From the NCBI GenBank assembly GCA_015066705.1, contig SVNV01000010.1:1-64000 (forward strand): 64,000 nt of DNA. The letters are read 5' to 3'. The notes under the pieces were generated by a model. That model had not been told where the DNA came from and made no database searches. It was given only the letters and a program-made list of their open reading frames with translations. A program made the translations under genes and the position numbers. Shown here in pieces: positions 52,966 through 62,342 of this stretch. Positions within the stretch are counted from its first letter, which is position 1, and every line of letters starts with the position of its first letter. The stretch comes from Ruminococcus sp. (GTDB lineage Bacteria; Bacillota; Clostridia; Oscillospirales; Ruminococcaceae).

Positions 52966-54825
52966 ATGAAAAATAACGGTAACAACAGAAAAAAGAAGAT
53001 TTCTGATGTATCTTTGGAAAAGCTTAATCTTCCGCGTGATTTAAAGGATTTGAACTATGACCAGTGTGAAAAGCTGTGCTCTGATATAAGAAAAACACTT
53101 ATCGAAACAGTTTCTAATAACGGCGGTCATCTTTCTTCAAATCTTGGTACAGTTGAGCTGACACTGGCACTTCATAGAGTGTTCAAGTCACCTGATGATA
53201 AGATAATTTTTGATGTCGGACATCAGGCATATACTCATAAAATTCTTACAGGACGTTATAAAGAATTCTCAACACTCAGAAAGAAAGACGGTATTTCAGG
53301 TTTTTGCAAGCCTTGTGAATCAAAACATGACCCTGTAATTACAGGACATAGCTCAACAGCTGTTTCTTCTGCTTTCGGAATAGCTAGTGCTATGAAAATT
53401 AATGGAAGCAATAACTATGCTGTTGCTGTTGTTGGTGACGGCGCTTTTACCGGCGGCATGGCTTATGAAGGTCTTAATAATGCTGGTAAATCCGACGTAA
53501 ATTTGATTGTTATACTTAACATCAATGAAATGAGTATTTCTAAAAATGTCGGTGGAATGGCTAAATATCTGTCAAATCTTCGCTATAAAGATGGATATAT
53601 CAAAACTAAAGACGTTGTAGAAAAGACACTTAATAAGGTACCTGTTATTGGTTCGCCTATTAAAAATACACTGCGAAGCTCTAAGAATGCATTCAAAAAC
53701 TTTGTGCTCAGCACTACTATTTTTGAAGAATTAGGCTTTGATTTTGTCGGACCTGTTGATGGACATGACCAGAAAGACCTTGAAGAAGGTCTCAGAGCAG
53801 CAAAATCAAAGAAAAGACCTGTTGTTGTAGCTGTAAATACTGTTAAAGGTAAAGGTTATGCTCCTGCAGAGGAAAATCCCGGAGAATACCATGGAGTTGG
53901 CTCCTTTGAAATTGAAACAGGAAATCCTGATATTGTCAGTGCAGATAGCTTTTCATCTGCGTTTGGAAATGAACTTGTGAAGCTTGCGGAAAAAGACGAC
54001 CGTATATGTGCGGTTACCGCTGCAATGAAATACGGAACAGGACTTCAGCATTTTGCTAAAGCATATCCTGAAAGATTTTTTGATGTGGGTATTGCAGAAG
54101 AACACGCTGCTACATTCTGCGGCGGACTTGCTGTAATGGGTAAAATCCCTGTTTTTGCAGTGTATTCAACCTTTGTCCAGAGATGCTATGACCAGATTAT
54201 CCACGACCTTTCTATATCCAATACTCATACTGTTTTTGGTATTGACAGAGCCGGAATTGTAGGGGATGACGGCGAAACTCATAACGGAATTTTTGATATT
54301 CCTATGATAACGTCTGTTCCTAACACTAAAATATATTCTCCGTCAGACTATGAAGAGCTAAGATGTTGTCTGTACAATGCAATCAATAATGATGACGGTA
54401 TTGTTGCTGTTCGTTACCCGAGAGGTAATTCAAAAGTAACAAATAACTCACCGAGAACAGATTACTATTATGAAAACAATAATTCCAACTGTCTTGTTGT
54501 GACATATGGTAGACTTTATAATAACGTTTCTGAGGCGGTTTCTGAAATCAATTATGGCGAAAATAAAGTAGACCTTCTCAAGATTGTAAATGTTTTCCCG
54601 ATTTCAGATGAAATCAAAGATATTATATCAAAATATGAAAACGTACTTTTCTTTGAAGAAAGCTATTATGATGGCTCAATTTCTCAGAAAATTTCTGCAG
54701 AATTTGATAATGTAAAGAGCTTTACAATAAACGGTTTTGTAAAACAAATGTCTATATGTGAAGCCTATGAACAGCTTGGATTTTCAATCGATAAGATTAT
54801 ACAAACAATTAAGGAGCATCTTTGA
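52966..54825 (+). CDS. dxs: 1-deoxy-D-xylulose-5-phosphate synthase
   Basis: 619 residues, full length. The thiamine diphosphate motif starts VVGDGAFTGGMAYEGLNNAG, the HLSSNLGTVELTLALH block is near the N-terminus, and DVGIAEEHAATFCGGLAVMG carries the catalytic Glu. It joins pyruvate and glyceraldehyde 3-phosphate in the first step of the MEP isoprenoid pathway (also feeding thiamine and pyridoxal). The tlyA ATG shares its stop codon base. Confidence 0.97.
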   Translation: MKNNGNNRKKKISDVSLEKLNLPRDLKDLNYDQCEKLCSDIRKTLIETVSNNGGHLSSNLGTVELTLALHRVFKSPDDKIIFDVGHQAYTHKILTGRYKEFSTLRKKDGISGFCKPCESKHDPVITGHSSTAVSSAFGIASAMKINGSNNYAVAVVGDGAFTGGMAYEGLNNAGKSDVNLIVILNINEMSISKNVGGMAKYLSNLRYKDGYIKTKDVVEKTLNKVPVIGSPIKNTLRSSKNAFKNFVLSTTIFEELGFDFVGPVDGHDQKDLEEGLRAAKSKKRPVVVAVNTVKGKGYAPAEENPGEYHGVGSFEIETGNPDIVSADSFSSAFGNELVKLAEKDDRICAVTAAMKYGTGLQHFAKAYPERFFDVGIAEEHAATFCGGLAVMGKIPVFAVYSTFVQRCYDQIIHDLSISNTHTVFGIDRAGIVGDDGETHNGIFDIPMITSVPNTKIYSPSDYEELRCCLYNAINNDDGIVAVRYPRGNSKVTNNSPRTDYYYENNNSNCLVVTYGRLYNNVSEAVSEINYGENKVDLLKIVNVFPISDEIKDIISKYENVLFFEESYYDGSISQKISAEFDNVKSFTINGFVKQMSICEAYEQLGFSIDKIIQTIKEHL

Positions 54826-55628
54826 TGGACTTCAGATTAGATGTTTTGCTCGTCGAAAAAGGACTTGTAAAAAGTCGTGAAAGAGCTAAGGAACTCATTA
54901 AAAACAATGGAGTAACCGTTGATGGCAAGGTTGTAAATAAGCCGTCTGTTGTTGTTTCGTCGGATTCAACAGTAGAAATTATCGTTGAACAGCTTAAATA
55001 CGTTAGTCGTGGCGGTCTTAAGCTTGAAACAGCTTTACGTACATTTGATGTTGATGTTAAAAACTGCGTATGTGTTGATATGGGTGCATCAACAGGTGGT
55101 TTTACAGACTGTTTGCTTCAGAATGGTGCTAAAAAGGTTTACGCTGTCGACGTAGGTCACGACCAACTTGATAAATCGCTTTGTAAAAGGGATGATGTTG
55201 TTAATATTGAAGGCGTCAATGTAAAAGAATTTTCTCCTGAATATATTGGCGAAAAAGTCGATGTTGTTACAGCTGATTTGTCCTTTATTTCAATAAGGAA
55301 AGCTCTGCCTGTTATTAAATCTCTTCTTAAAAACAACGCCTTTGGTATTGTTCTTATAAAACCACAGTTTGAAGTGGGTAGAAATAATATCGGTAAGGGC
55401 GGAATTGTTAAAGATAAATCTGCTCATATAGATATGCTTACTGATATTATACCTTTTGTCGAAAAAGAAAATATGAGAATTTTAAACATTATTTGTTCCG
55501 GTATAAAGGGTGGAGACGGGAATATCGAGTACCTTGCTCTTATAAAAAATGAATCACCAACCAAATCTTTTCTCGCAAATTTTGATGTAAAAAAATTAGT
55601 CAACGACAGCTTTGATTCTATGAAGTAG
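54825..55628 (+). CDS. tlyA: TlyA family rRNA (cytidine-2'-O)-methyltransferase
   Basis: 267 residues: an N-terminal S4 domain (FRLDVLLVEKGLVKSRERAKELI) and an FtsJ-like methyltransferase domain with CVDMGASTGGFTDCLLQNGAKKVYAVDVG and TADLSFISIRKALP. TlyA 2'-O-methylates ribosomal RNA in some bacteria; some homologues are called haemolysins without good evidence. ATG 54825 overlaps the dxs stop, AAGGAG 8 bases upstream. Confidence 0.93.
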   Translation: MDFRLDVLLVEKGLVKSRERAKELIKNNGVTVDGKVVNKPSVVVSSDSTVEIIVEQLKYVSRGGLKLETALRTFDVDVKNCVCVDMGASTGGFTDCLLQNGAKKVYAVDVGHDQLDKSLCKRDDVVNIEGVNVKEFSPEYIGEKVDVVTADLSFISIRKALPVIKSLLKNNAFGIVLIKPQFEVGRNNIGKGGIVKDKSAHIDMLTDIIPFVEKENMRILNIICSGIKGGDGNIEYLALIKNESPTKSFLANFDVKKLVNDSFDSMK

Positions 55629-55637
55629 GAGGCATTT

Positions 55638-56516
55638 ATGAAGCTATATGTTTTTCCGAATCTCGACAAGAAAAATTGCAGAAGCTACACTAAAACTGCT
55701 TGCGAAATACTTATAAATAATGACGTTTCTGTATATATGAGCTATATGTATAAACGTGATTTTTCTGATGTTAATGGAATTGAATATATTGATAATGACT
55801 GCGTTATTGAAGAATGTGATTTCATCCTTGCAGTCGGTGGTGACGGAACAATTCTAAGGTGTTCTGACCTGGCGAGAAAGTATAAGAAGCCGCTTCTTGG
55901 ACTAAACTGCGGTCGTCTTGGGTTTATGGCTACGCTTGAACATGATGAAATCAACCTTTTGAATGACTTCTGTAAGGGTAAATATGTTCTTGACAAGAGA
56001 ATGATGATTGATGCAGATGTTTATTATGAAAATGGTTCGGTAAACCATGTAACTGCTTTGAATGATGTTGTACTTACTAAAAATCATGGATGTAAAATTG
56101 CTGATTTTACAGTTTCAAAAAATAATAATGTTATAAGCTCTCTCAGAGCTGACGGACTTGTGTTTTCTACTCCGACAGGCTCTACTGCTTACTCGCTTTC
56201 GGCTGGCGGACCGATAATTGAACCGGATATGGAATGTATTGAGTTCACACAGATTTGTCCACACTCTCTTTTTGCAAGGTCAATGCTGTTTTCTGATAAT
56301 TCAGTAATTGATGTGCATTTTAAAACCGATAAAAATTCTGAAGTGATTTTGACGGTTGACGGTGTGGAAATTGACAAGCTTTCTGATAACGATTATGTAA
56401 AAATATTAAAGTCTGATGACTATGTGGAAATTGTTGACATAAAGGGAGGTAGCTTCTTTAAGTCGGTAAATAGAAAGCTTATGCAGCCTTTCAAGGAAAT
56501 TCTGGAGGAAGTGTGA
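55638..56516 (+). CDS. nadK: NAD kinase
   Basis: 292 residues. GGDGT at 67-71 is the NAD kinase motif, followed by GLNCGRLGFMA, ALNDVVL and the Gly-rich ADGLVFSTPTGSTAYSLSAGGPII. It phosphorylates NAD to NADP. AGGAGG precedes the ATG. The argR ATG shares one base with its stop. Confidence 0.97.
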   Translation: MKLYVFPNLDKKNCRSYTKTACEILINNDVSVYMSYMYKRDFSDVNGIEYIDNDCVIEECDFILAVGGDGTILRCSDLARKYKKPLLGLNCGRLGFMATLEHDEINLLNDFCKGKYVLDKRMMIDADVYYENGSVNHVTALNDVVLTKNHGCKIADFTVSKNNNVISSLRADGLVFSTPTGSTAYSLSAGGPIIEPDMECIEFTQICPHSLFARSMLFSDNSVIDVHFKTDKNSEVILTVDGVEIDKLSDNDYVKILKSDDYVEIVDIKGGSFFKSVNRKLMQPFKEILEEV

Positions 56517-56983
56517 TGAAAAAGGAAAGACAAAAGCTGATACTTAAGATTATTTCTGAAGAAGAAATAGGCGTTCAGGAACTTATCCAGGAACGACTTG
56601 AAAAATATGGCCTTAAGGTTACTCAAGCTACAATTTCAAGAGATATAAAAGAACTTTCTCTTGTAAAAACACTCGGTTCAAACGGACAGTATAAGTATGA
56701 TTTGCCTGCTTCAACAAAGGAAAAATCAGCATCTCCTGAAGATTTGTTTATAACTATTTTTACTCAATCGGGCTCTAGTGTTGATATTGCCATGAATACA
56801 GTTGTTATCAAGACTCATACAGGTATGGCTCAGGCAGTATGCTCAAAGCTTGATAATACAGGCTACAAGTCCCTTGTTGGCACTATTGCCGGTGATGATA
56901 CTATTTTTGCAATGTTCAAAACTGAACACGATGCTACAATTTTTTATAATGCTATGAAGGAAATTTCAAGTCAGGTGAAGTAA
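56516..56983 (+). CDS. argR: Arginine repressor ArgR/AhrC
   Basis: 155 residues. An N-terminal winged helix with VTQATISRDIKELSLVK (recognition helix) and a C-terminal oligomerisation/arginine-binding domain with GTIAGDDTIF. It represses arginine synthesis when arginine is high. The frame opens at GTG 56513, but GGAGG at 56504-56508 is spaced for ATG 56516. The stop is directly followed by the recN ATG. Confidence 0.96.
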   Translation: MKKERQKLILKIISEEEIGVQELIQERLEKYGLKVTQATISRDIKELSLVKTLGSNGQYKYDLPASTKEKSASPEDLFITIFTQSGSSVDIAMNTVVIKTHTGMAQAVCSKLDNTGYKSLVGTIAGDDTIFAMFKTEHDATIFYNAMKEISSQVK

Positions 56984-58645
56984 ATGCTAAAGGAACTTTA
57001 TATCGAAAATCTCGCTGTTATCGAAAAAGCTAATATTCCTCTTGACGAAGGGCTTAATGTGTTTACCGGAGAAACCGGTGCGGGTAAGTCCATTCTGATA
57101 AACGGAATAAATTCGGTGCTCGGACAGCGTGTAACTAAAGATATTGTGCGCAGTGGCTGCAGAAAAGCAGTTGTCTCTGCGCTTTTTGACGTTGATGAAA
57201 GACTTGAAAAGCTTATAAATGAATACGGAATTGAAATTGAGGACAAGGAAATTCTCCTTTCCCGTGAAATTAACAGCGACGGAGGAAGTATTGCAAGAAT
57301 AAATTCAAGAACTGTTAATGTTGCCATTCTGCGTGATATCGGAAACCTTCTTGTGAATATCCACGGTCAGCACGATAACCAGATTCTGCTTTCGCCTGAA
57401 AAACATATAGATATTCTTGATTCCTTCGGCGAGCTTGAAAATGAAATTTCCGATTATCTTGCGGATTTTAAAGAGCTCCAGAATATTTCGAGAAAAATCA
57501 AACAGCAAAGCCTTGACGAAAACAATAAATCTTTCAGAATTGAACAGCTAAAAGAGATAGTTTCTGAAATAGAAGCTTATAATTTTGCTGAAAATGAAGA
57601 TGAAGCTGTTGAAGAAGAATATCAGATGCTTAAAAATTCAGCAGCACTTCGTCAGACTATCCTTGAAACAACAGCTATGCTTACGGGTACAGATGACGAA
57701 AAGGGAATTGATTCATATTTGTTGGACGCTCAGGGAAATCTTTCTGTAAATTCAGACCTGTATAAGAGCTTTAAGGAGTTTTCTGAACGTCTGAAGGCTG
57801 TGTCTATTGAGGTTTCTGACGTTTCTCAGGAGCTTTACGGTATTTTGAATTCGATGGATTTGAATCCTCAGAGATTTGATTATCTTTCTGAAAGACGTGA
57901 CGATATCAGAAGAATTACTAAGAAATACGGCCCTGAGCTTAGCGATGTTCTTGAACTTCTTGAAAAATCAAGAACGGAGCTTGAAGAGCTTGAAAACGGC
58001 TCAAATAACCTTAAAGAACTTTCGCAGAAACGTTCAGACTTGCTTGCACAAGTTACCAAAAAGGCAAGAGTTCTTTCTGAAATGCGAAAAGCTGTTGCTA
58101 AAATTTTTGTTGAAAGAGTAACTGCCGAGCTTGAATTTTTAAATATGCCGAACGTTAAAATTGAAGTTTCACAGGTGGCAGGAAAGCTCACAGCAAAAGG
58201 ACTTGACACTATCGAGTTTCTTATTTCCGCCAATCTCGGAGAAGAACCAAAACCGATAGCTAAAATTGCGTCGGGTGGTGAACTTTCACGAATTATGCTT
58301 GCACTTAAAAATGTAATCGCTCAGAAAGACGATATTCCGACACTTATTTTTGATGAAATCGACACCGGTGTAAGCGGACGTGCGGCACAGAAAATCGGTC
58401 TTAAGCTCCGTGAAATATCACGTCATAGACAGGTGCTTTGTGTAACTCATCTGGCACAGATAGCCGTAATGGGCGATAACCACCTGCTTATTGAGAAAAA
58501 TTCAGTTGACGATAGGACAGTAACAAGCGTAACCGTCCTCGAAAAGAGCGAGAGAAAGCACGAAATCGCTCGTATTATGGGCGGAGATAATGTCACCGAC
58601 CTGCTTTTAAAGAACGCTGAAGAAATGTTAAATTCGGTGGAGTAA
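56984..58645 (+). CDS. recN: DNA repair protein RecN
   Basis: 553 residues, SMC-like. Walker A GETGAGKS is at 29-36, a long coiled coil fills the middle (about 150-370), and the C-terminal ATPase part has IASGGELSRIMLALKNVI and TLIFDEIDTGVSGRAAQ. RecN gathers broken DNA ends early in double-strand break repair. The argR-recN order is canonical; spoIVB and spo0A, next in B. subtilis, are absent here. Confidence 0.97.
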   Translation: MLKELYIENLAVIEKANIPLDEGLNVFTGETGAGKSILINGINSVLGQRVTKDIVRSGCRKAVVSALFDVDERLEKLINEYGIEIEDKEILLSREINSDGGSIARINSRTVNVAILRDIGNLLVNIHGQHDNQILLSPEKHIDILDSFGELENEISDYLADFKELQNISRKIKQQSLDENNKSFRIEQLKEIVSEIEAYNFAENEDEAVEEEYQMLKNSAALRQTILETTAMLTGTDDEKGIDSYLLDAQGNLSVNSDLYKSFKEFSERLKAVSIEVSDVSQELYGILNSMDLNPQRFDYLSERRDDIRRITKKYGPELSDVLELLEKSRTELEELENGSNNLKELSQKRSDLLAQVTKKARVLSEMRKAVAKIFVERVTAELEFLNMPNVKIEVSQVAGKLTAKGLDTIEFLISANLGEEPKPIAKIASGGELSRIMLALKNVIAQKDDIPTLIFDEIDTGVSGRAAQKIGLKLREISRHRQVLCVTHLAQIAVMGDNHLLIEKNSVDDRTVTSVTVLEKSERKHEIARIMGGDNVTDLLLKNAEEMLNSVE

Positions 58646-58658
58646 AGGAGATATAGTA

Positions 58659-59420
58659 ATGAAAAAACTTATATCGCTTTTGACAATGATAGTAATGCTT
58701 TTGTCGATGACGGGGTGTGATGACAAAGAAAAGAAACCCGAAATGGACCCGGAATCCGCCGGTGAATTTGCTGTCGACTATATGAAAGAAAAATACGATG
58801 TAGCTTTTGACTTAATAGATTTTATCGTTCCGATGGGAAAGGATTACGCTGAGATAAGAGGGTATATAGACAACAATGAAGAGGTAGAATATATAGTTTA
58901 TGCCTGCGGTGATGATGTAGATAAAGATGATGACGGATACGCTGATTCATATACGATTATTGGTGATAATTATATGTGCACAATATTGGAACCATTGATA
59001 AAAAACGATATGGATAAATTATTAGCAGATAATGGTTTTGCAAATATCGAACTTATAAGTTTAGTATATAATGTTCGTGAACGCTATTTGAAAGCTAATT
59101 GTACCGGAGGTGTTTCAGACATTTTTCCGGTGTGTAATGAGAAAAATTTTGTTTTAGAAAATATGATTATGGCTTATGATTTGAGTTATTTTTATGATAT
59201 ATCAATTCCAGAAAATGAATACTATGATGGTTTTGAAGAAGATATTGAATATATATTAAACCAAAGAATAGGTTCTCTGATTTCAAATGATACAATTTTT
59301 GTGGATATATACGTATATTCGGTTGAGGATTTTTCTATAAAAAAAGAGGAATATGTAAACATTAATGAATCGTCAAAGTATTTTCAACCCGTAAAAAAAA
59401 TAGATATAATGTTGAAGTAA
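58659..59420 (+). CDS. Lipoprotein of unknown function after recN
   Basis: 253 residues. A lipoprotein signal ends LLSMTGC (Cys20), then a mainly acidic extracytoplasmic protein. DKDDDGYADSY near residue 95 looks like a calcium-binding EF-hand loop (DxDxDGxxD). No family is recognised. It has a good AAAGGAG site 13 bases after recN, so it ends the operon. The codon use is more AT-rich than its neighbours, which fits a later insertion at this spot. Confidence 0.7.
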   Translation: MKKLISLLTMIVMLLSMTGCDDKEKKPEMDPESAGEFAVDYMKEKYDVAFDLIDFIVPMGKDYAEIRGYIDNNEEVEYIVYACGDDVDKDDDGYADSYTIIGDNYMCTILEPLIKNDMDKLLADNGFANIELISLVYNVRERYLKANCTGGVSDIFPVCNEKNFVLENMIMAYDLSYFYDISIPENEYYDGFEEDIEYILNQRIGSLISNDTIFVDIYVYSVEDFSIKKEEYVNINESSKYFQPVKKIDIMLK

Positions 59421-59439
59421 TATTAAGGAGTGAATAATA

Positions 59440-59484
59440 TTGTTAAGTAATGAACAGTTATTGTTATTAGATGCTTTGGCTTAA
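59440..59484 (+). other. 14-codon reading frame with ribosome site, remnant or leader
   Basis: TTG 59440 lies 10 bases after AAGGAG (59424-59429) and reads 14 codons rich in Leu (MLSNEQLLLLDALA) to TAA. It may be the start of a gene whose rest has been lost, or a tiny peptide of the recN operon. The following 50 bases to the terminator are AT-rich with no open frame of note. Confidence 0.3.
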
Positions 59485-59535
59485 TGCAGTTTGTTATTAC
59501 TTATTGATTTAAATTTCAGTATTCATAAATTATTT

Positions 59536-59567
59536 AACAGTCTTCTCGTTGAGAAGGCTGTTTTTTT
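59536..59567 (+). terminator. Terminator of the asp23-recN operon
   Basis: A 12-bp stem (59536-59547 with 59551-59562, one G-T pair, GTT loop) running into T's to 59567. Confidence 0.92.
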
Positions 59568-59577
59568 ACTATTTTTA

Positions 59578-59606
59578 TTGACTAAACGACGTAAAAATGG
59601 TATAAT
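59578..59606 (+). promoter_or_regulatory. Sigma-A promoter with extended -10, tmk-mltG operon
   Basis: TTGACT (59578-59583), 17-base spacer, TGG then TATAAT (59601-59606), 37 bases before ATG 59643. Confidence 0.88.
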
Positions 59607-59642
59607 AATCACATATATAACTACAAAGGAATGATTGACCTA

Positions 59643-60308
59643 ATGAGTAACAGATTAGTTGTCCTTGAAGGGCTTGACGGTAGCGGAAAATCGACTCAGT
59701 ACGAGCTTTTACAGAAGTTTTTGAGTGATAAAAACATAGATTTTAAGGCAATCAGCTTTCCTGACTATGATAAACCTTCATCAGCTCTTGTGAAAATGTA
59801 TCTCGGTGGGGAATTTTCTAAAAACGCTTCCGATATAAATGCTTATGCGGCGTCAAGCTTTTATGCAGTTGACAGATACGCCAGCTATAAGCTTTACTGG
59901 GAAAAGGAATATACCGAGGGGAAATTTATTCTTGCTGCAAGATATGTTACTTCTAATGCAATCTATCAGATGGTTAAGCTTCCTGAAGATAAATGGGATG
60001 AATATCTTGACTGGCTTTCGGAATATGAATATGAAAAATTACAGCTTCCTAAACCTGATAAGGTGATTTTTCTTGATATGCCTGTTGAGGTTTCACAGAA
60101 GCTTTTAAGCGGACGTTATGACGGCGACGAAAGTAAAAAGGATATTCACGAAGTTAATGTTGATTTCCTTAACGCTTGCAGAAAGGCTGCACTTTTTACA
60201 GCTAAAAAACAAGGCTGGGTTGTTATTCCTTGTAGTGACGGTGAAAATCCGCTTTCTATTGAAAGCATTTCGCAGACTTTGAAAGGCTATATTGAGGAAA
60301 CTCTGTAA
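59643..60308 (+). CDS. tmk: Thymidylate kinase-like protein
   Basis: 221 residues from ATG 59643; ATG 59631 is also in frame but directly abuts the AAAGGA site. P-loop GLDGSGKS is at 10-17 and DRYASYK (77-83) matches the dNMP-binding Arg region. The usual DR(Y/H) catalytic motif reads AARYVTSNAIYQ (98-109), with Ala in place of Asp. It would phosphorylate dTMP to dTDP, but the substitution leaves some doubt; a related nucleotide kinase is possible. Confidence 0.8.
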   Translation: MSNRLVVLEGLDGSGKSTQYELLQKFLSDKNIDFKAISFPDYDKPSSALVKMYLGGEFSKNASDINAYAASSFYAVDRYASYKLYWEKEYTEGKFILAARYVTSNAIYQMVKLPEDKWDEYLDWLSEYEYEKLQLPKPDKVIFLDMPVEVSQKLLSGRYDGDESKKDIHEVNVDFLNACRKAALFTAKKQGWVVIPCSDGENPLSIESISQTLKGYIEETL

Positions 60309-60321
60309 CTGAGGTTTTTAT

Positions 60322-61215
60322 ATGTTGGATTTTAAAGAGATAAAACTTTCTGACAAAAAATGGATTGACGAGCTTCTTGGGATTTCTGATTTTATGGGTT
60401 GTGAATATACCTTTGCCAACAACCTTGCGTGGCGAAGGCTCAGTAATTCCAAAATAGCAAGATATAAGGATTTTTATATTGTCGGTGCTGTTGATGGTGA
60501 TGAAAAATTTTTCACCTATCCTGCTGGAAAAGGCGATATTTTTGAACTTATTAAAGAACTTGATGAGTTTGTCGGCGACAAAAATCTTGTTATGACTTCT
60601 CTCACAAAAGAAAACCTTGAGATTTTCAAACAGCACTATGGCGACAGGATTACTGTTGAGGCTGACGAGGGGCATTTTGATTATATTTATAACGCTGATG
60701 ATTTGAAAAATCTTTCAGGGAAAAAATTCCACGGTAAACGAAACCACATCAGACGTTTCAAGGAAAATAATAACTGGGAATTTAAAGTGCTTACTGAGGA
60801 TATGTTTGAGGAATGTATAAGATTTTCTGCCTTGTCTTATAACAATAACAACGACTATGATGACCATTCTGCTGTTTGCGAGCAGTTTGCTATTCATACC
60901 TTTTTTGAAAACTACAGAATTCTTGGGCTTAAAGGCGGAGTTTTACTGGTAGATGATGAAATTGTAGGTTTTACTATTGGTGAAAAACTGAATTCCGAGA
61001 CTTTTGTTGTTCATATCGAAAAGGCAAGGGGAGAAATTCAGGGTGCTTACCCTACACTTTGTAATGAATTTGCAAAAACAATAGATGATGAAATTAAATA
61101 TATAAACAGGGAAGAGGATTTGGGTATCGAGGGTCTTAGAAAATCCAAAAAATCCTATAATCCTGCATTTTTACTTGAAAAATATACTGTAATTTTTGAT
61201 AACAAGAAAGGTTAA
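60322..61215 (+). CDS. DUF2156 (phosphatidylglycerol lysyltransferase-like) protein
   Basis: 297 residues. Two GNAT-like halves in the DUF2156 style: FMGCEYTFANNLAWRR near 30-45, GKKFHGKRNHIRRFKE near 133-148 and the end RKSKKSYNPAFLLEKY. Related C-terminal domains of MprF add amino acids to lipids, but this soluble form has no membrane part and its substrate is unknown. It is 13 bases after the tmk-like gene. Confidence 0.87.
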   Translation: MLDFKEIKLSDKKWIDELLGISDFMGCEYTFANNLAWRRLSNSKIARYKDFYIVGAVDGDEKFFTYPAGKGDIFELIKELDEFVGDKNLVMTSLTKENLEIFKQHYGDRITVEADEGHFDYIYNADDLKNLSGKKFHGKRNHIRRFKENNNWEFKVLTEDMFEECIRFSALSYNNNNDYDDHSAVCEQFAIHTFFENYRILGLKGGVLLVDDEIVGFTIGEKLNSETFVVHIEKARGEIQGAYPTLCNEFAKTIDDEIKYINREEDLGIEGLRKSKKSYNPAFLLEKYTVIFDNKKG

Positions 61216-61221
61216 TTAACT

Positions 61222-61767
61222 ATGATTTATGTGTTTTTAGCAAACGGCTTTGAAGAGGTTGAAGCACTCACACCTGTTGACATTTTGAGAAGATGTGAGC
61301 TTGATGTAGTGACTGTTGGTGTTGGTGGCTCACAGGTGATTACTGGCTCACACGGAATTACTGTTGCAGCTGATGTGGAAGAAAGCGATATAACAATAGG
61401 TGATGAAACTGATATGATTATTCTTCCTGGTGGTATGCCTGGTACACTTAATCTTGAAAAATCACCTTATGTTCAGAAAGCAATCGACTTCTGTGTTGAA
61501 AATGATAAGTATATTGCGGCTATCTGTGCTGCACCGTCAATTTTAGGCCATAAGGGACTTCTTAATGGTAAAACTGCTACTTGTTTCCCTGGCTTTGAAA
61601 ACGAACTTATCGAAGCTGATGTTTCATGTGAGCTTGTTTGTGTTGACGGTAAGATTATTACTGCTAAGGGTGCAGGTGCCGCTATGAAATTTGCTCTTAA
61701 GCTTGCAGAAATCACAGCCGGCGAGAAGCTTGCTAAAAAGACAGAGGCGGCTTTACAATGCAAGTAA
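61222..61767 (+). CDS. DJ-1/PfpI family protein
   Basis: 181 residues. The nucleophile elbow AAICAAPSILG holds Cys102, and NGFEEVEA near the start supplies the Glu partner; ILPGGMPG is also typical. The closest type is DJ-1/YajL (ThiJ), proposed as a redox-sensing chaperone or glyoxalase. Overlaps the cyclo-ligase gene by 10 bases. Confidence 0.92.
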   Translation: MIYVFLANGFEEVEALTPVDILRRCELDVVTVGVGGSQVITGSHGITVAADVEESDITIGDETDMIILPGGMPGTLNLEKSPYVQKAIDFCVENDKYIAAICAAPSILGHKGLLNGKTATCFPGFENELIEADVSCELVCVDGKIITAKGAGAAMKFALKLAEITAGEKLAKKTEAALQCK

Positions 61768-62342
61768 GTACTAAAAAAGAACAGCGTGCGTTCTATAAAT
61801 CAAAGCGTTCTGAAATTGAAAAGACTCGAAAGAATGTTCTTGATACAGGTGTTTTTGAAAACTTCAAAAAGTTTTTTGAAAGCTGTAATAATAAGAAATT
61901 TCTTGTGTATGTTTCAAACGACTTTGAGGTTGAGACAACAAGAATAATTGAATTTCTGATTGAAAATAATGCTGAGGTTGCTGTCCCGAGATGTGAAAAC
62001 GGCACCAATGTAATGAATTTTTACTACATAAGCTCTTTTTCAGACCTTGAAAAAGGGTATTTCGGAATACTTGAACCTGATAATCTGTGTAAAAAAGTTT
62101 CTTATACTGATGACTTTGTTTGTTTAGTTCCAGCACTTTGTTTTGATAAGCATGGTTACAGAATAGGTTATGGAAAAGGCTTTTATGACAGGTTTTTCAG
62201 TGAGCATAAAGTAATGCTAAAAGTCGGATTATGTTACGAGGTTTTTTTGATAGATAAGATAATTACCGATGAAAATGATGTTTCGGTTGATATGATAATT
62301 ACTGAGTGTAACCTGCACGAAAGGAGTAACTATGAACGATAA
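61758..62342 (+). CDS. 5-formyltetrahydrofolate cyclo-ligase
   Basis: 194 residues. The start STKKEQRAFYKSKRSEI and the diagnostic block RIGYGKGFYDRFF (substrate and ATP binding) are present, as is LVPALCFDKHG. It converts 5-formyl-THF to 5,10-methenyl-THF with ATP. It overlaps both its neighbours (10 bases with the DJ-1 gene, 11 with mltG), so translation is tightly coupled. Confidence 0.94.
   Translation: MQVSTKKEQRAFYKSKRSEIEKTRKNVLDTGVFENFKKFFESCNNKKFLVYVSNDFEVETTRIIEFLIENNAEVAVPRCENGTNVMNFYYISSFSDLEKGYFGILEPDNLCKKVSYTDDFVCLVPALCFDKHGYRIGYGKGFYDRFFSEHKVMLKVGLCYEVFLIDKIITDENDVSVDMIITECNLHERSNYER

Noticed and set aside
60256..60675. 139-codon minus-strand frame opposite tmk and DUF2156
   Set aside because: Covers the ends of two confident plus-strand genes and shows no protein features.
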